Part shown: positions 17,031 through 25,264 of the stretch, piece by piece
Numbering within the stretch: position 1 is the first letter of the stretch
Layout of the letters: the number at the start of each line of letters is the position of its first letter
From: DASPNM01 sp035626515
Lineage (GTDB): Bacteria; Bacteroidota; Bacteroidia; Chitinophagales; Chitinophagaceae
Length of the DNA stretch: 64,000 bases
Direction: 5' to 3'
NCBI GenBank assembly: GCA_035626515.1
Contig: DASPNM010000020.1
Span: 6,322 to 70,321, forward strand
Made by a program: the position numbers and the translations under genes
Notes under the pieces: generated by a model
Told to the model about the DNA's origin: nothing
The model's database searches: none
What the model saw: the letters and a program-made list of their open reading frames with translations, nothing else

Positions 17031-17070
17031 GTTGAAAATAGTTGAAGCTTGTTGAAGGTTGTTGAATAGC
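17031..17070. repeat. 10-bp tandem tract GTTGAAxxTT after hemH
   Basis: Four exact-length decads on the plus strand: GTTGAAAATA, GTTGAAGCTT, GTTGAAGGTT and GTTGAATAGC. It begins 20 bases after the hemH stop, in the same family and sense orientation as the decad tract at 3791-3840. Confidence 0.85.
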
Positions 17071-17186
17071 GGTTATGGGGGATTCGGAATCGGTTTAAAG
17101 TTTAGCTGAACTTGCAACAACAGGTGTCGAATTGCTCAGGAATCCGCCTTGTCGCTTTTCACTTTAAAACACTCCCGACTTCCGTC

Positions 17187-17417
17187 TCACCGCGCTCCTC
17201 CGGGCTGTGATTTCCGCCTTGCCCGCCCTCTTCCTTTTCCCGGACCGGCGTTCGATTCACTGCCCGTGCGGTAGTGTCCCGTGAGCTGTCGCCGCTCGTT
17301 GCCGCCGCGGCGGTCCACCTTGTCGGGCGACTCCGGCTGATTGGGCGTTCTCCGTCTGCCGAGATTTTCCTTGCCGAGACGTTGCAGGCTTTTGTGCTTA
17401 CTGCTTTCCTGTGCCAT
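17187..17417 (-). CDS. Small very basic hydrophilic protein
   Basis: A 76-residue Lys/Arg/Gly-rich protein from the ATG at 17417. It has no hydrophobic core, which suggests an intrinsically disordered, possibly nucleic-acid-binding protein. Notable stretches are QRLGKENLGRRRTPNQPESPD, RRGGNERRQLTGHY and the terminal GPGKGRGRARRKSQPGG. A frame in another phase overlaps it, but only this one has a coherent charged composition and an A-rich leader (AAAAAGAAAAATC) before its ATG. Unknown function; a moderate call. Confidence 0.45.
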   Translation of the reverse strand: MAQESSKHKSLQRLGKENLGRRRTPNQPESPDKVDRRGGNERRQLTGHYRTGSESNAGPGKGRGRARRKSQPGGAR

Positions 17418-17485
17418 GATTTTTCTTTTTCGAAATGAAAAAACGGTGCCAGCAAACGCCGGCTCGTATTTAAATGAAAAAATAG

Positions 17486-18304
17486 ATGAACTTCGGGAAA
17501 ATAAAAGCCATGACGCGCATTCCATTGCTCGCCGCTCTGCTACTTTCGGCTTGCGTCAGCGGCAGGGAGCGATCCTTTACCGGCAGCACGCCCGCCGATC
17601 CGGTCGTGAGAGAATTTCTGGGCATCTCCGCGGCAGATTCCGTTGATTTTATTCGCTGGAACCTGGAGCTGGAAGAAAAGCGGTTTTCACTTTCGTGCAA
17701 TTACGGTAGAGGAAAACCGAATACTAATGGTTTTTATGGAGGAGGAAAATGGGTTCGCCTCGCGGGCATTTTAGGCGAAAACGATCGGGAAGTTTACCTC
17801 GAGCATGGAAATCACCGCCTGAGTTTTGCAAAGTTGAATACAAATCTGCTGCACGTGCTGAATGCCTCAAAAGAAATGCTGACAGGTACGGGCGGCTGGA
17901 GCTATACCCTCAACCGGGAAGGTGAGCAACAACGGGAACCACTGGATCATTATTCAGCCGCAAGTTTTGCGGACTCCGTGGTATTCCAGGGGCGCACGCC
18001 CTGCCTTCCCGGATCGCGGGGTTGCTACAAGCAGAAATGGCTTCTGGTACTGCAGGAGAATCCTGCTTCCTATTTTTTGAAAGGCACGATCGTAGGAAGC
18101 GATGAACGCCTTCTGGGGGTCCGCGGCACGTGGTCTGCTCAACGCAACCGCAAAGGGCAGCTTATCTTCCGGCTGAACGATGTGGCGGGTAAAACGGTGC
18201 ATTTCCTGATGCCTGCGACGAATATCATCCTGCTTGCGGACGAAGACGGAAATCCGCTCGTGGGAAACGAAGACTTTAGCTTTACCCTGAACCGCCGCGG
18301 CTGA
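17486..18304 (+). CDS. Lipoprotein, NlpE-like in parts
   Basis: A 272-residue lipoprotein. The signal peptide runs through LLAALLLSAC (Cys near residue 23 from the ATG at 17486; an inner ATG at 17510 is equally plausible). The mature part is beta-rich, with a cysteine-bearing segment GRTPCLPGSRGCYKQKW and a C-terminal DEDGNPLVGNEDFSFTLNR that recalls the NlpE/META-like barrels of envelope stress lipoproteins. I am not certain of the family. The last 23 bases overlap the convergent GNAT gene. Confidence 0.65.
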   Translation: MNFGKIKAMTRIPLLAALLLSACVSGRERSFTGSTPADPVVREFLGISAADSVDFIRWNLELEEKRFSLSCNYGRGKPNTNGFYGGGKWVRLAGILGENDREVYLEHGNHRLSFAKLNTNLLHVLNASKEMLTGTGGWSYTLNREGEQQREPLDHYSAASFADSVVFQGRTPCLPGSRGCYKQKWLLVLQENPASYFLKGTIVGSDERLLGVRGTWSAQRNRKGQLIFRLNDVAGKTVHFLMPATNIILLADEDGNPLVGNEDFSFTLNRRG

Positions 18305-18779
18305 GCCCGGAGACCTCTGTCCGCATTTCCACGATGTGGGCACCGAACCCGGCTTTTTCATAAGCGCGGATTGCTGCGCTGTTTCCAGAATAAACTTCCA
18401 GTCGCAATTCACGGAGCGCTTTCTGGCGGCACCAGGTTTTTAGGGCTTCAATGATTTGTGTGTTCAATCCCAGCCCGCGCAAGGCCGGATCAACATACAT
18501 GAAGCCAAGATAAGCGTACTCCTCGTGATCCAGCCAGGGCCTGGCTTTTTCAACACGCGCATACCCGCTGGCCACTACCCGGCCTTCCTGTTCCGCAACG
18601 AGCAGGCATACAGAATCGCTTTCGATCATCGCACGCAGGTCATAATAATGAACTGCTCCGCTCCGGATCGTGCAATCGAACGCCCGTTCATGCCGGATCA
18701 GCTCCTGCTCGAACTGCAACAGCACAGGCAGATCTGCCTCCGTTGCCCTGCGAATGATTGTCTCTGGATTGTTCTTCAT
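18282..18779 (-). CDS. GNAT-family N-acetyltransferase
   Basis: A 165-residue acyl-CoA-dependent acetyltransferase. The core GNAT elements are IRRATEADLPVLLQFEQEL (helix 1), EGRVVASGYARVEK (beta 3-4), YLGFMYVDPALRGLGLNTQIIEAL with the CoA-binding R-G-x-G-like turn, and ELRLEVYSGNSAAIRAYEKAGF. The acceptor substrate is unknown. The ATG at 18779 overlaps the stop of the AI-2E family transporter gene, so they share a transcript. Confidence 0.88.
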   Translation of the reverse strand: MKNNPETIIRRATEADLPVLLQFEQELIRHERAFDCTIRSGAVHYYDLRAMIESDSVCLLVAEQEGRVVASGYARVEKARPWLDHEEYAYLGFMYVDPALRGLGLNTQIIEALKTWCRQKALRELRLEVYSGNSAAIRAYEKAGFGAHIVEMRTEVSGLSRGGSG

Positions 18780-19843
18780 CGCTTTGCTGTCTGCTTTGTA
18801 TGCCGTCGTTTCCTGCCGTCACTGCCGATAAGATATCCGTACGGCTTCAATGCTTCAATATGATCGCAAATAATCTTAATGATCCCCATCAGCGGGATCG
18901 CCAGCACCAGTCCCGCGATCCCCCAAATCAGTTCTCCGGCCACCAGCCCGATGATGGTGAACAGGGGGTTGATATTAACTTCTGCGCCTACCACCAGCGG
19001 TTCCAGGAAATAACTCTGTACGAATTGCACGATCGCATAGGTCACAAGCACGCCGACGATCATTCCAACCCCTCCTCCCTGTATCATTACCATCAGGACG
19101 GCGAGTGCATTTCCCGTAAGATTCCCGATAAACGGTACGAGCTCGAACAGCCCGCAGAGGATAGCGAACAAAATTGCGTATCGTACCCCCACAATAGAGA
19201 AACCGATGCTGTACATGATCCAGAGAGAGAGGATCATCAGCCCCAGTCCGGTCACATATTGCCGGGATACTTTCCGGATACCCTGAATGATCTCTTGGGC
19301 ATTCTTCTGCTCGCCGCGTGGGATGAGTTGCAGAATGAACGATTTGATGCGGCCACGATAATACATAAATAGAAAAATATACACCAGCACCAGGATCAGA
19401 TCTACAAAGAAGCCCGCCAGTGAGGAACTGATGCGGGATACGAAGGTGCCGGCACCCTGCGCCTGATTGCCGAGGAACTCATTCTGCTGCTGCAGCGAGA
19501 TCCCGAGATGTTTGCGCACGAATTCCTGCGCTTTTGCGATGAGTTCACGCAGCCTGGTTTCTACCTGGGTCGCCTCACTCGCAAGATCGGTGATCTGCCA
19601 GCTGATCAGCCACACGATGCCGGCCAGTATGCTAACGAACAGCAGAATGCAGGCGGCGATTCCCAGCCCGCGCGACAAACCCAGCTTTTCAAACCAGAGG
19701 CTGACGGGTATGAACAGCATTGCGAGCAGTCCGCCAAAGCAGAGGGGGACGAGGAAAGGACGCGCGTAGATCAACCCTCCCGTGAACAGGAATGCAAACA
19801 GAAGGATCCATACCATTTTTTGCAGCGGGGCGGCGCGGTCCAT
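18776..19843 (-). CDS. AI-2E family transporter (PerM/UPF0118)
   Basis: A 355-residue inner-membrane protein with about seven to eight transmembrane helices. An N-terminal pair (WILLFAFLFTGGLIYARPFLVPLCFGGLLAML) is followed by a long amphipathic cytoplasmic or periplasmic segment (about 85-140). The conserved C-terminal block includes IVQFVQSYFLEPLVVGAEVNINPLFTIIGLVAGELIWGIAGLVLAIPL. The family includes exporters and Na+/H+ antiporters, and no substrate can be deduced. The ATG at 19843 removes an unlikely GTG-initiated extension; TAATTTCG lies three bases upstream as a near-match promoter box. Confidence 0.88.
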   Translation of the reverse strand: MDRAAPLQKMVWILLFAFLFTGGLIYARPFLVPLCFGGLLAMLFIPVSLWFEKLGLSRGLGIAACILLFVSILAGIVWLISWQITDLASEATQVETRLRELIAKAQEFVRKHLGISLQQQNEFLGNQAQGAGTFVSRISSSLAGFFVDLILVLVYIFLFMYYRGRIKSFILQLIPRGEQKNAQEIIQGIRKVSRQYVTGLGLMILSLWIMYSIGFSIVGVRYAILFAILCGLFELVPFIGNLTGNALAVLMVMIQGGGVGMIVGVLVTYAIVQFVQSYFLEPLVVGAEVNINPLFTIIGLVAGELIWGIAGLVLAIPLMGIIKIICDHIEALKPYGYLIGSDGRKRRHTKQTAKR

Positions 19844-19997
19844 TTCCGAAATTAACAAACCCTGCAATAGGATTTTCACATATGAGCGGGATATTATTCC
19901 GTAGGACGTTGAGGGGCAGAGAGCAAAACGCTGTTAATCCGCAACCGTTCACAATTGAAGGCAGCAATTTTGACTACTAGGCAGCAAAGACCGGCCT

Positions 19998-20543
19998 ATG
20001 CGATTTTTTACATGGATTCTTTTTCTGATCTCACCCGCTTTTTTTTCAAAATCCGAACACAGCAGCTCGCTGACCCAGGGTATATCGGCGGTGGCGCTTG
20101 ACGTGAAGCTGACGCCGCCCATTGAAAAAGAGGTAATCGGGCCTGAGGACTTTGTCGCTTTCGCCAAAACCCTGATCGGAACGCCCTACGTATATGGTTC
20201 CACCGATCCCTCGAAAGGATTCGACTGTTCGGGATTTGTTTACTACGTCGCTTTGCATTTTGGATTGCGAACGCCGCGTTCGTCAGCGGACTTCGCCGAC
20301 TTCGGTGTAACCGTGCCACCGGCGCAGGCACGCCCGGGCGACCTGATCCTGTTTACGGGGACCGACGCGAGCCAGCGGCGCATTGGTCACATGGGAATTG
20401 TAAGCAGCGTGGGAAACAACGGCATTGAATTCGTCCATTCTTCCTCAGGAAAGGGGAAAGGTGTGATCGTTTCGCCGCTGCGCGGATATTACGAGCAGCG
20501 TTTTGTTAAGCTGGTGCGCATTCTGCCTGCTGCACGCACTTAA
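19998..20543 (+). CDS. Secreted NlpC/P60 (C40) peptidase
   Basis: A 181-residue cell-wall peptidase that cleaves stem-peptide amide bonds such as D-Glu-mDAP. It has a signal peptide (about 1-17), a short linker and a C40 domain with the catalytic Cys77 in GFDCSGFVYYV, His131 in RIGHMGIV and a third polar residue (His147) in EFVHSS. The TPYVYGSTDPSKGFDCSG opening and RPGDLILF strand are typical. No substrate-targeting SH3 or LysM domain is present, so it is a minimal enzyme. It converges with the next gene, overlapping by four bases. Confidence 0.92.
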   Translation: MRFFTWILFLISPAFFSKSEHSSSLTQGISAVALDVKLTPPIEKEVIGPEDFVAFAKTLIGTPYVYGSTDPSKGFDCSGFVYYVALHFGLRTPRSSADFADFGVTVPPAQARPGDLILFTGTDASQRRIGHMGIVSSVGNNGIEFVHSSSGKGKGVIVSPLRGYYEQRFVKLVRILPAART

Positions 20544-20974
20544 TTCTTGCCGAAGGTGTAACCATAGATCGAAAGCTCATTCGATTTGCAATTGATATAT
20601 GCCTCCGTACCCGCACTGCCTTTTGGTTCGCCCCTGGAATGAATGTACAACCTGCCGTTCTTCAATGACCACCGAATCGGACGGCGGTCCTCCAGCGTGT
20701 AAATGTCTTCACCAGTGCCGTCGCGCTTCAAAATGATTTTCCTGGGGTTTACCAAAAGTGCGGCCTCTGACTTGTCCTTGAACGTTCCGGTGATGCAGGC
20801 GGTATCGAGCTTCACGGTTTCCGCGACGGCGGTGTCTTTTCGAACAGTTCCCCTGCCGTTGGAAGTCGTATCACCGTGAAAGGTCGCAGTGTCGGTGCTG
20901 CTATTTTTTTTGTCTTCATTCTTGCAGCCGGCCATACATGCCAGGCAAAACAGGATGGGGATGATCTTTTTCAT
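20540..20974 (-). CDS. Small lipoprotein of unknown function
   Basis: A 144-residue lipoprotein with lipobox CMAGC (Cys near residue 17), a Thr/Asp/Asn-rich linker (about 20-50) and a small beta domain. This includes TACITGTFKDKSEAALLVN, KIILKRDGTGEDIYTLEDRRPIRWSLKNGRLYI and SNELSIYGYTFGK, and resembles lipocalin-like or copper-resistance-type mini-barrels. It lies 33 bases after the ahcY stop on the same strand and may be co-transcribed, but no functional link is apparent. Confidence 0.65.
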   Translation of the reverse strand: MKKIIPILFCLACMAGCKNEDKKNSSTDTATFHGDTTSNGRGTVRKDTAVAETVKLDTACITGTFKDKSEAALLVNPRKIILKRDGTGEDIYTLEDRRPIRWSLKNGRLYIHSRGEPKGSAGTEAYINCKSNELSIYGYTFGKN

Positions 20975-21007
20975 CGGTCGATTTTTTGAAAAGATTGGGT
21001 GATGCTC

Positions 21008-22333
21008 TTAGTACCGGTAATGGTCAGTTTTGAACGGACCATCTTTGCTGATCCCAAGGTAAGCGGCCTGCTCGCTGGTGAGCTCGTCCAGCTCGACCCC
21101 GATCTTTTCAAGGTGCAGCCGCGCCACTTTTTCGTCGAGATGTTTCGGGAGCACATAGACTTTGTTTTCGTAGTTCCTATGATTGTTCCACAGCTCGATC
21201 TGGGCGAGTACCTGGTTGGTGAAGGAGTTGCTCATCACGAAGCTCGGGTGTCCGGTCGCGCAGCCGAGATTCACCAGGCGGCCCTCTGCGAGCAAAATGA
21301 TCTCTTTTCCATCAATATTGTAAAGATCCACCTGCGGCTTGATCGTATCGCGGGTGTGACCATAGTTCGTGTTCAGCCAGGCAACGTCGATCTCAATGTC
21401 GAAGTGGCCGATATTGCAGACAACCGCCTTGTCTTTCATCAGGCGGAAATGTTTTTCAGTGATCAGGTCTCGGCAACCGCTGGCGGTTACGATAATGTCG
21501 GCTTCCTTCACCGCGTTGATCATCTTCTTCACTTCGTACCCGTCCATTGCGGCCTGCAGGGCGCAAATCGGATCTACCTCCGTGACGATCACGCGGCAGC
21601 CTGCCCCGCGCAGCGACGCAGCAGAACCCTTGCCTACATCGCCGTAGCCTCCCACGACGGCCACCTTTCCGGCGAGCATCAAATCCGTGGCGCGGCGAAT
21701 GGCGTCCACCAGGCTTTCCTTGCAGCCGTATTTATTGTCAAATTTTGACTTAGTCACCGAATCGTTGACGTTGATCGCCGGAACGGGCAATGTGCCTTTA
21801 GCCATTCGTTCGTACAACCGGTGCACCCCGGTGGTGGTTTCTTCACTCAATCCTTTCACATATTGCACGAGCTCGGAATACCGGTCGAATACAATGTTGG
21901 TCAGGTCGCCGCCGTCATCCAGGATCATATTCAGTGGACGGTCCGGGGCGCCGAAAAACAGCGTCTGCTCAATGCACCAGTCGGCTTCCTCGATGGACTG
22001 TCCTTTCCACGCGAACACGCCGATGCCCGCGGCCGCAATGGCAGCGGCGGCATGATCCTGTGTCGAGAAAATATTGCAGGAACTCCATTTCACTTCGGCA
22101 CCCAGTTCCACAAGAGTTTCGATCAGCACCGCAGTCTGGATCGTCATGTGCAGGCAGCCGGCGATCCGGGCTCCCTTCAAAGGTTTTTTCGAGCCGTATT
22201 CTTTGCGAAGCGCCATCAGCCCGGGCATTTCGGCCTCAGCGAGGCGGATCTCCTTGCGCCCCCATTCGGCAAGGCTAATGTCCGCAACTTTATATGGAAG
22301 GCTGAAATCAATGGATCGGGACAACGTGGACAT
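21008..22333 (-). CDS. ahcY: S-adenosyl-L-homocysteine hydrolase
   Basis: AhcY reversibly hydrolyses S-adenosylhomocysteine to adenosine and homocysteine, relieving inhibition of methyltransferases. At 441 residues it matches the family. Features are the N-terminal SLAEWGRKEIRLAEAEMPGLMALR, the SCNIFSTQDHAAAA substrate loop, the catalytic NVNDSVTKSKFDNKYGC region, the NAD-binding VAVVGGYGDVGKGSA and the terminal KTDHYRY. A TAAATTTG box lies 25 bases upstream, so this mRNA has a short leader. No SAH riboswitch fold was recognised there. Confidence 0.97.
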   Translation of the reverse strand: MSTLSRSIDFSLPYKVADISLAEWGRKEIRLAEAEMPGLMALRKEYGSKKPLKGARIAGCLHMTIQTAVLIETLVELGAEVKWSSCNIFSTQDHAAAAIAAAGIGVFAWKGQSIEEADWCIEQTLFFGAPDRPLNMILDDGGDLTNIVFDRYSELVQYVKGLSEETTTGVHRLYERMAKGTLPVPAINVNDSVTKSKFDNKYGCKESLVDAIRRATDLMLAGKVAVVGGYGDVGKGSAASLRGAGCRVIVTEVDPICALQAAMDGYEVKKMINAVKEADIIVTASGCRDLITEKHFRLMKDKAVVCNIGHFDIEIDVAWLNTNYGHTRDTIKPQVDLYNIDGKEIILLAEGRLVNLGCATGHPSFVMSNSFTNQVLAQIELWNNHRNYENKVYVLPKHLDEKVARLHLEKIGVELDELTSEQAAYLGISKDGPFKTDHYRY

Positions 22334-22358
22334 GGTCTTTTGTGTTTTTAATGAGCGG

Positions 22359-22366
22359 CAAATTTA
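22359..22366 (-). promoter_or_regulatory. -7 box TAAATTTG for ahcY
   Basis: Exact TAnnTTTG match on the minus strand, ending 25 bases before the ahcY ATG. Confidence 0.55.
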
Positions 22367-22421
22367 CACTTATTCGCCGAATGCATGAACCAGCCGGCAG
22401 CAGCCCCAAAATGGATTTCAA

Positions 22422-22429
22422 TAAGTTTG
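22422..22429 (+). promoter_or_regulatory. -7 box TAAGTTTG four bases before the start codon
   Basis: Exact TAnnTTTG match ending four bases upstream of the ATG at 22434, predicting a leaderless transcript. Confidence 0.55.
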
Positions 22430-22433
22430 TGGC

Positions 22434-22733
22434 ATGTACGTGTACGATACGGTCACGGATGCAGTAAACGGACTGAAGTCGCGTGGGTTTACCATAGATT
22501 TCAACTTGCAGGAAAACTGCATCGTTTGCCGGGAAGGAAAATTTGAACCGTCGGATTTCAGCATTGTTGAAGTGTACCGCTTCGAAGGCGATACGGATCC
22601 GGCGGATGCGGCAGTCGTATACGGCATTGAGTCGTCCACAGGATTGAAAGGTGTGCTTGTGAATGGGTATGGAGTATCGGCAGATTCGATGACCACCGAA
22701 ATGACGCAGAAGCTGCGTATTCAAAAAACCTGA
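22434..22733 (+). CDS. Small conserved protein (often mislabelled phosphoribosylpyrophosphate synthetase)
   Basis: A 99-residue cytosolic protein of a Bacteroidota family I recognise from YDTVTDAVNGLKSRGFTIDFNLQENCIVC, the EVYRFEGDTDPADAAVVYGIES segment and VLVNGYGVSADSM. It is often named phosphoribosylpyrophosphate synthetase in databases, but it has neither the length (over 300 residues) nor the PRPP-binding motifs of that enzyme. The true role is unknown. The alternating alpha/beta pattern and a CIVC pair at residues 24-27 suggest a small ligand- or metal-binding module. It is followed four bases later by the M23-like gene. Confidence 0.7.
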   Translation: MYVYDTVTDAVNGLKSRGFTIDFNLQENCIVCREGKFEPSDFSIVEVYRFEGDTDPADAAVVYGIESSTGLKGVLVNGYGVSADSMTTEMTQKLRIQKT

Positions 22734-22737
22734 TGGT

Positions 22738-23181
22738 ATGATACGGCTTGTAACGTTATGCTTGGGCGCTGTTTTGCTGCCGGGACAGGTGTTTGCACAG
22801 GAAAGGCTCTCGCTCGCCTGCCCTCTGGAACACGCCTCGGGGCGGGAGCCGAAAGAACCATTTAGCTGGGACCCACCGGACATGAAAATTATCATGATGA
22901 GCCAGAGCGACACGCTCGTGCGGAGTGCCTACGAAGGAAGGGTGAGCAACATCAGCAAAACCGAGGATGGCTTTTACGAGCTGGTGATTTACCACGCCAT
23001 TTATTATTTCTGGTATTACAACGTTACCCGTCCGCTGGTTGCGCGCGGCCAGGCGGTCAGATCCGGACAGCATATCGGAGTGTATACGCCAGGTAGCGAA
23101 CTGGAGTTTCGGGTATTTCGCAACGAAACTCTTCTGGATCCCCGCGGCTGGCTGCAGTGCAGGATCGCGAGGGCGAATTAG
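22738..23181 (+). CDS. Degenerate M23-type (LytM-fold) secreted protein
   Basis: A 147-residue exported protein with a signal peptide (ends VFAQ, residue 21). The rest follows the LytM/M23 fold order: VRSAYEGRVSNIS, GFYELVIYHAIYYFWYYNV, a VARGQAVRSGQHIGVYTPGSELEFRVFRN segment and DPRGWL. In active M23 enzymes the Zn ligands are an H-x(3)-D and the H of an HLHFE motif. Here that motif reads SELEFRVF, with no His, so it should be catalytically dead. Such pseudo-LytM proteins often regulate amidases or divisome enzymes. It probably shares a transcript with the gene four bases upstream. Confidence 0.7.
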   Translation: MIRLVTLCLGAVLLPGQVFAQERLSLACPLEHASGREPKEPFSWDPPDMKIIMMSQSDTLVRSAYEGRVSNISKTEDGFYELVIYHAIYYFWYYNVTRPLVARGQAVRSGQHIGVYTPGSELEFRVFRNETLLDPRGWLQCRIARAN

Positions 23182-23568
23182 CCGAACGTTTAGACCCACC
23201 AAACAGCATCATGCAGGGAGTTGTTGAAAATATGATATGGAAAATTGCAATTTGTTCCGCCATGACTGATTTTTCCGTTTAAAAAAACCTCTTCCATTTC
23301 CGAAATCCGCCTTCAGGTTCACGTCGCAAGCCTGATATTAATTAAACAATGCATCGGTCCAGCTCCAAATCCGCACATGGTTAAGAAACCGCATCACGAT
23401 CTGCGTTTTCGTACGTTTTGCTCCTTTGATCCTGCGCCGGGGAGGCCGGCAATTCGTAATTTTGGAGTAGGACCAGCATCGGACCGCGGTTGCCTTCATG
23501 GTGACTTCAGACAGTTAGTCGCCGGATCACAGGTCAAACACAAAAAATGATTGTAACGGAAAAAGGAA
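23182..23568. other. Intergenic stretch with one promoter box
   Basis: About 390 bases with no credible gene. It contains one exact -7 box (TAATTTTG, 23457-23464) and otherwise nothing recognisable. The flanking GAF and cupin genes look more AT-rich than their surroundings. Confidence 0.5.
23457..23464 (+). promoter_or_regulatory. -7 box TAATTTTG upstream of the GAF gene
   Basis: Exact TAnnTTTG match about 105 bases before the ATG at 23569, implying a leader of roughly 100 nt for the GAF gene. Confidence 0.45.
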
Positions 23569-24129
23569 ATGAAAATGAACGATAGTGTTGAAGCGGCGCG
23601 TTTACAGGCAGTTAATCGCTACGAGATTCTGGATACACCGCCGGACGGAACTTTCAATCGAATCACTGCGCTAGCATCCAAACTGTTCAATGTGCCTATT
23701 GCGATAATAAGTTTGGTGGATCACGACCGAATCTGGTTCAAATCTGCACACGGGCTTGAAGGGGTTCGGCAGGTAGACCGGGAACCGGGCCTGTGTGCCT
23801 CAGCCGTGTTATCGAATGATGTTTACCTTGTGGAGAATGCTGTTGAAGATCCCCGGTGTTTGACCAATCCCCTGGTATGCGGAGAGTTTGGTCTTCGATT
23901 TTACGCAGCTGCTCCGTTGCACACTGCAGATGGCTACAACTTAGGTACTCTTTGTATAATCGATCGCAAGCCTCGATATATTAACAATGATCAAAAGGAA
24001 ATGCTTCAGCAACTGGCTGCTATCGTAATGGACGAAATGGAGTTAAGATTGGCTGCGCGTGAAATTAGCAGGAAAAGCAGGCAACGTATCTCAGAATTGG
24101 AGAAAAAATTGCGCGAAAGGGAGAATTAA
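23569..24129 (+). CDS. Stand-alone GAF-domain protein
   Basis: A 186-residue cytosolic protein made of one GAF domain (about residues 15-160) plus a short charged C-terminal coiled coil (RKSRQRISELEKKLRERE). Typical motifs are RYEILDTPPDGTFNRITALASKLFNVPIAIISLVDHDRIWFKSAHGLE, LCASAVL, RFYAAAPLHTADGYNLGTLCIIDRKPR. This GAF subfamily normally heads sensory histidine kinases or diguanylate cyclases, but no output domain is attached, so it would act by binding a partner. Two ATGs (23569, 23575) are possible. Base composition is more AT-rich than its neighbours. Confidence 0.85.
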   Translation: MKMNDSVEAARLQAVNRYEILDTPPDGTFNRITALASKLFNVPIAIISLVDHDRIWFKSAHGLEGVRQVDREPGLCASAVLSNDVYLVENAVEDPRCLTNPLVCGEFGLRFYAAAPLHTADGYNLGTLCIIDRKPRYINNDQKEMLQQLAAIVMDEMELRLAAREISRKSRQRISELEKKLREREN

Positions 24130-24267
24130 GCCGGCTCATAACTGCGGTTTGAGAATTTGCGGCTGAAGACCAGAGTGATTAAGTGCAATCGACAAGCCGA
24201 CGTGATAGAGGTTAGGCTACTGTCTCCGTAATTATGATCCCTTAGATTTTTCATTAAGAAATAAAAC

Positions 24268-24720
24268 ATGGAACAGAAACTGAAAATGACCGTCCTGCTT
24301 GGCTTTTTTCTCGGTAGTATGAGCCTAACATGCAAGGAGCAACCCAAAAAAGATGTTGATGCGGGTAGCGAGTCCTCCGTCACAGAGGCTAATTCCATGC
24401 CTGCGTATGACCCGAACATGGACCCCATTAAGGTGGAGGCTGCGTTTTCTAAGGTTCTTGCGGATACACTGAACGTAAAATTATACGAAGTCACGCTTAA
24501 CCCCGGGGATTCCGTCGGCATGCACACGCACCCAGACTACATGCTATATGTACTTCAGGGCGGGACACTGAAAGTTTATCCCAAAGGAGGAAGTCCCCAG
24601 GTGCTCGAGCTGCAAACCGGGATAGGTTTTATTAGTCCGGCTGTGACTCACAGCGGGAAAAATATCGGGACCACCACTGTCAAACTTTTGGCAGCCGACA
24701 TATACAGGGCAAGGAAATAA
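24268..24720 (+). CDS. Cupin-domain lipoprotein
   Basis: A 150-residue protein with a lipoprotein-type signal peptide (LGSMSLTC, Cys near residue 18), a short Asp/Ser linker and a single cupin barrel. The first cupin motif, VTLNPGDSVGMHTHPDYMLYVLQGGTLKVYPKGG, has His-x-His and a downstream acidic or polar position. The second (GIGFISPAVTHSGKNIGTTTVKLL) supplies the last His, so a metal site is plausible. Substrate unknown. It follows the GAF gene by 138 bases without a recognised promoter. Confidence 0.75.
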   Translation: MEQKLKMTVLLGFFLGSMSLTCKEQPKKDVDAGSESSVTEANSMPAYDPNMDPIKVEAAFSKVLADTLNVKLYEVTLNPGDSVGMHTHPDYMLYVLQGGTLKVYPKGGSPQVLELQTGIGFISPAVTHSGKNIGTTTVKLLAADIYRARK

Positions 24721-24766
24721 GACATCGCTGCCGGCGTGAGCCACCCGCAACGCGATTGCCTGCCGA

Positions 24767-25264
24767 TCACTCAGACAAGCCCAATTCCATCACGTAATCA
24801 TTCATAAAAAAGCCTCCTCCGATGTCGAGGTCGAGCTCGCGTACGACGCGGAATCCGAGTTTTTCGTAGAAGTATTGCGCATCGTTGCCGCGGTTTACCT
24901 GGAGCTGGAGTGACACGGCTCCTTTCCCACGGATGGTGTCGAGTATATTTTCCAGCATGAAACGGCCACCGCCTTTCCCCTGTTCTTCCGACAAAACGTA
25001 CAGCTTGTGCAGCTTGAATATCCCCGGATTGATCTCGCTGTAGGAAGCAAAACCCCGGGGATCTTGGTCTCGGTAAAGAATGATGAACTGGCAGCCTTCC
25101 TCGTTCATCTGCCGGCGCAGCGACGCGGCACTATACATCATCTCGAGCATGTAGTCAATTTGCTCCTGCGAAAGAAGCTTCGCGTACGTTTGCGGCCATA
25201 CCCGGAATGTAAGCTGGCGAATAACGGGAATCTCACCCGGGCCGGCGGGAACAATCTTATACAC
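24767..25264 (-). CDS. GNAT-family N-acetyltransferase
   Basis: A 165-residue acetyltransferase with GNAT landmarks IRQLTFRVWPQTYAKLLSQEQIDYML, CQFIILYRDQDPRGFASYSEI, IFKLHKLYVLSEEQGKGGGRFMLENIL (the Q-x-K-G-x-G CoA loop) and LQLQVNRGNDAQYFYEKLGFRVV. This organisation is close to the PaiA/diamine-type GNATs, but the substrate is unassigned. The start is a GTG at 25264 that overlaps the PrsW gene stop by eight bases, so it is probably translationally coupled to it. Confidence 0.88.
   Translation of the reverse strand: MYKIVPAGPGEIPVIRQLTFRVWPQTYAKLLSQEQIDYMLEMMYSAASLRRQMNEEGCQFIILYRDQDPRGFASYSEINPGIFKLHKLYVLSEEQGKGGGRFMLENILDTIRGKGAVSLQLQVNRGNDAQYFYEKLGFRVVRELDLDIGGGFFMNDYVMELGLSE

Noticed and set aside
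23182..24730. Recently acquired mobile island (more AT-rich GAF and cupin genes)
   Set aside because: No integrase, transposase, terminal repeats or tRNA boundary are present, and the composition shift is modest by eye.
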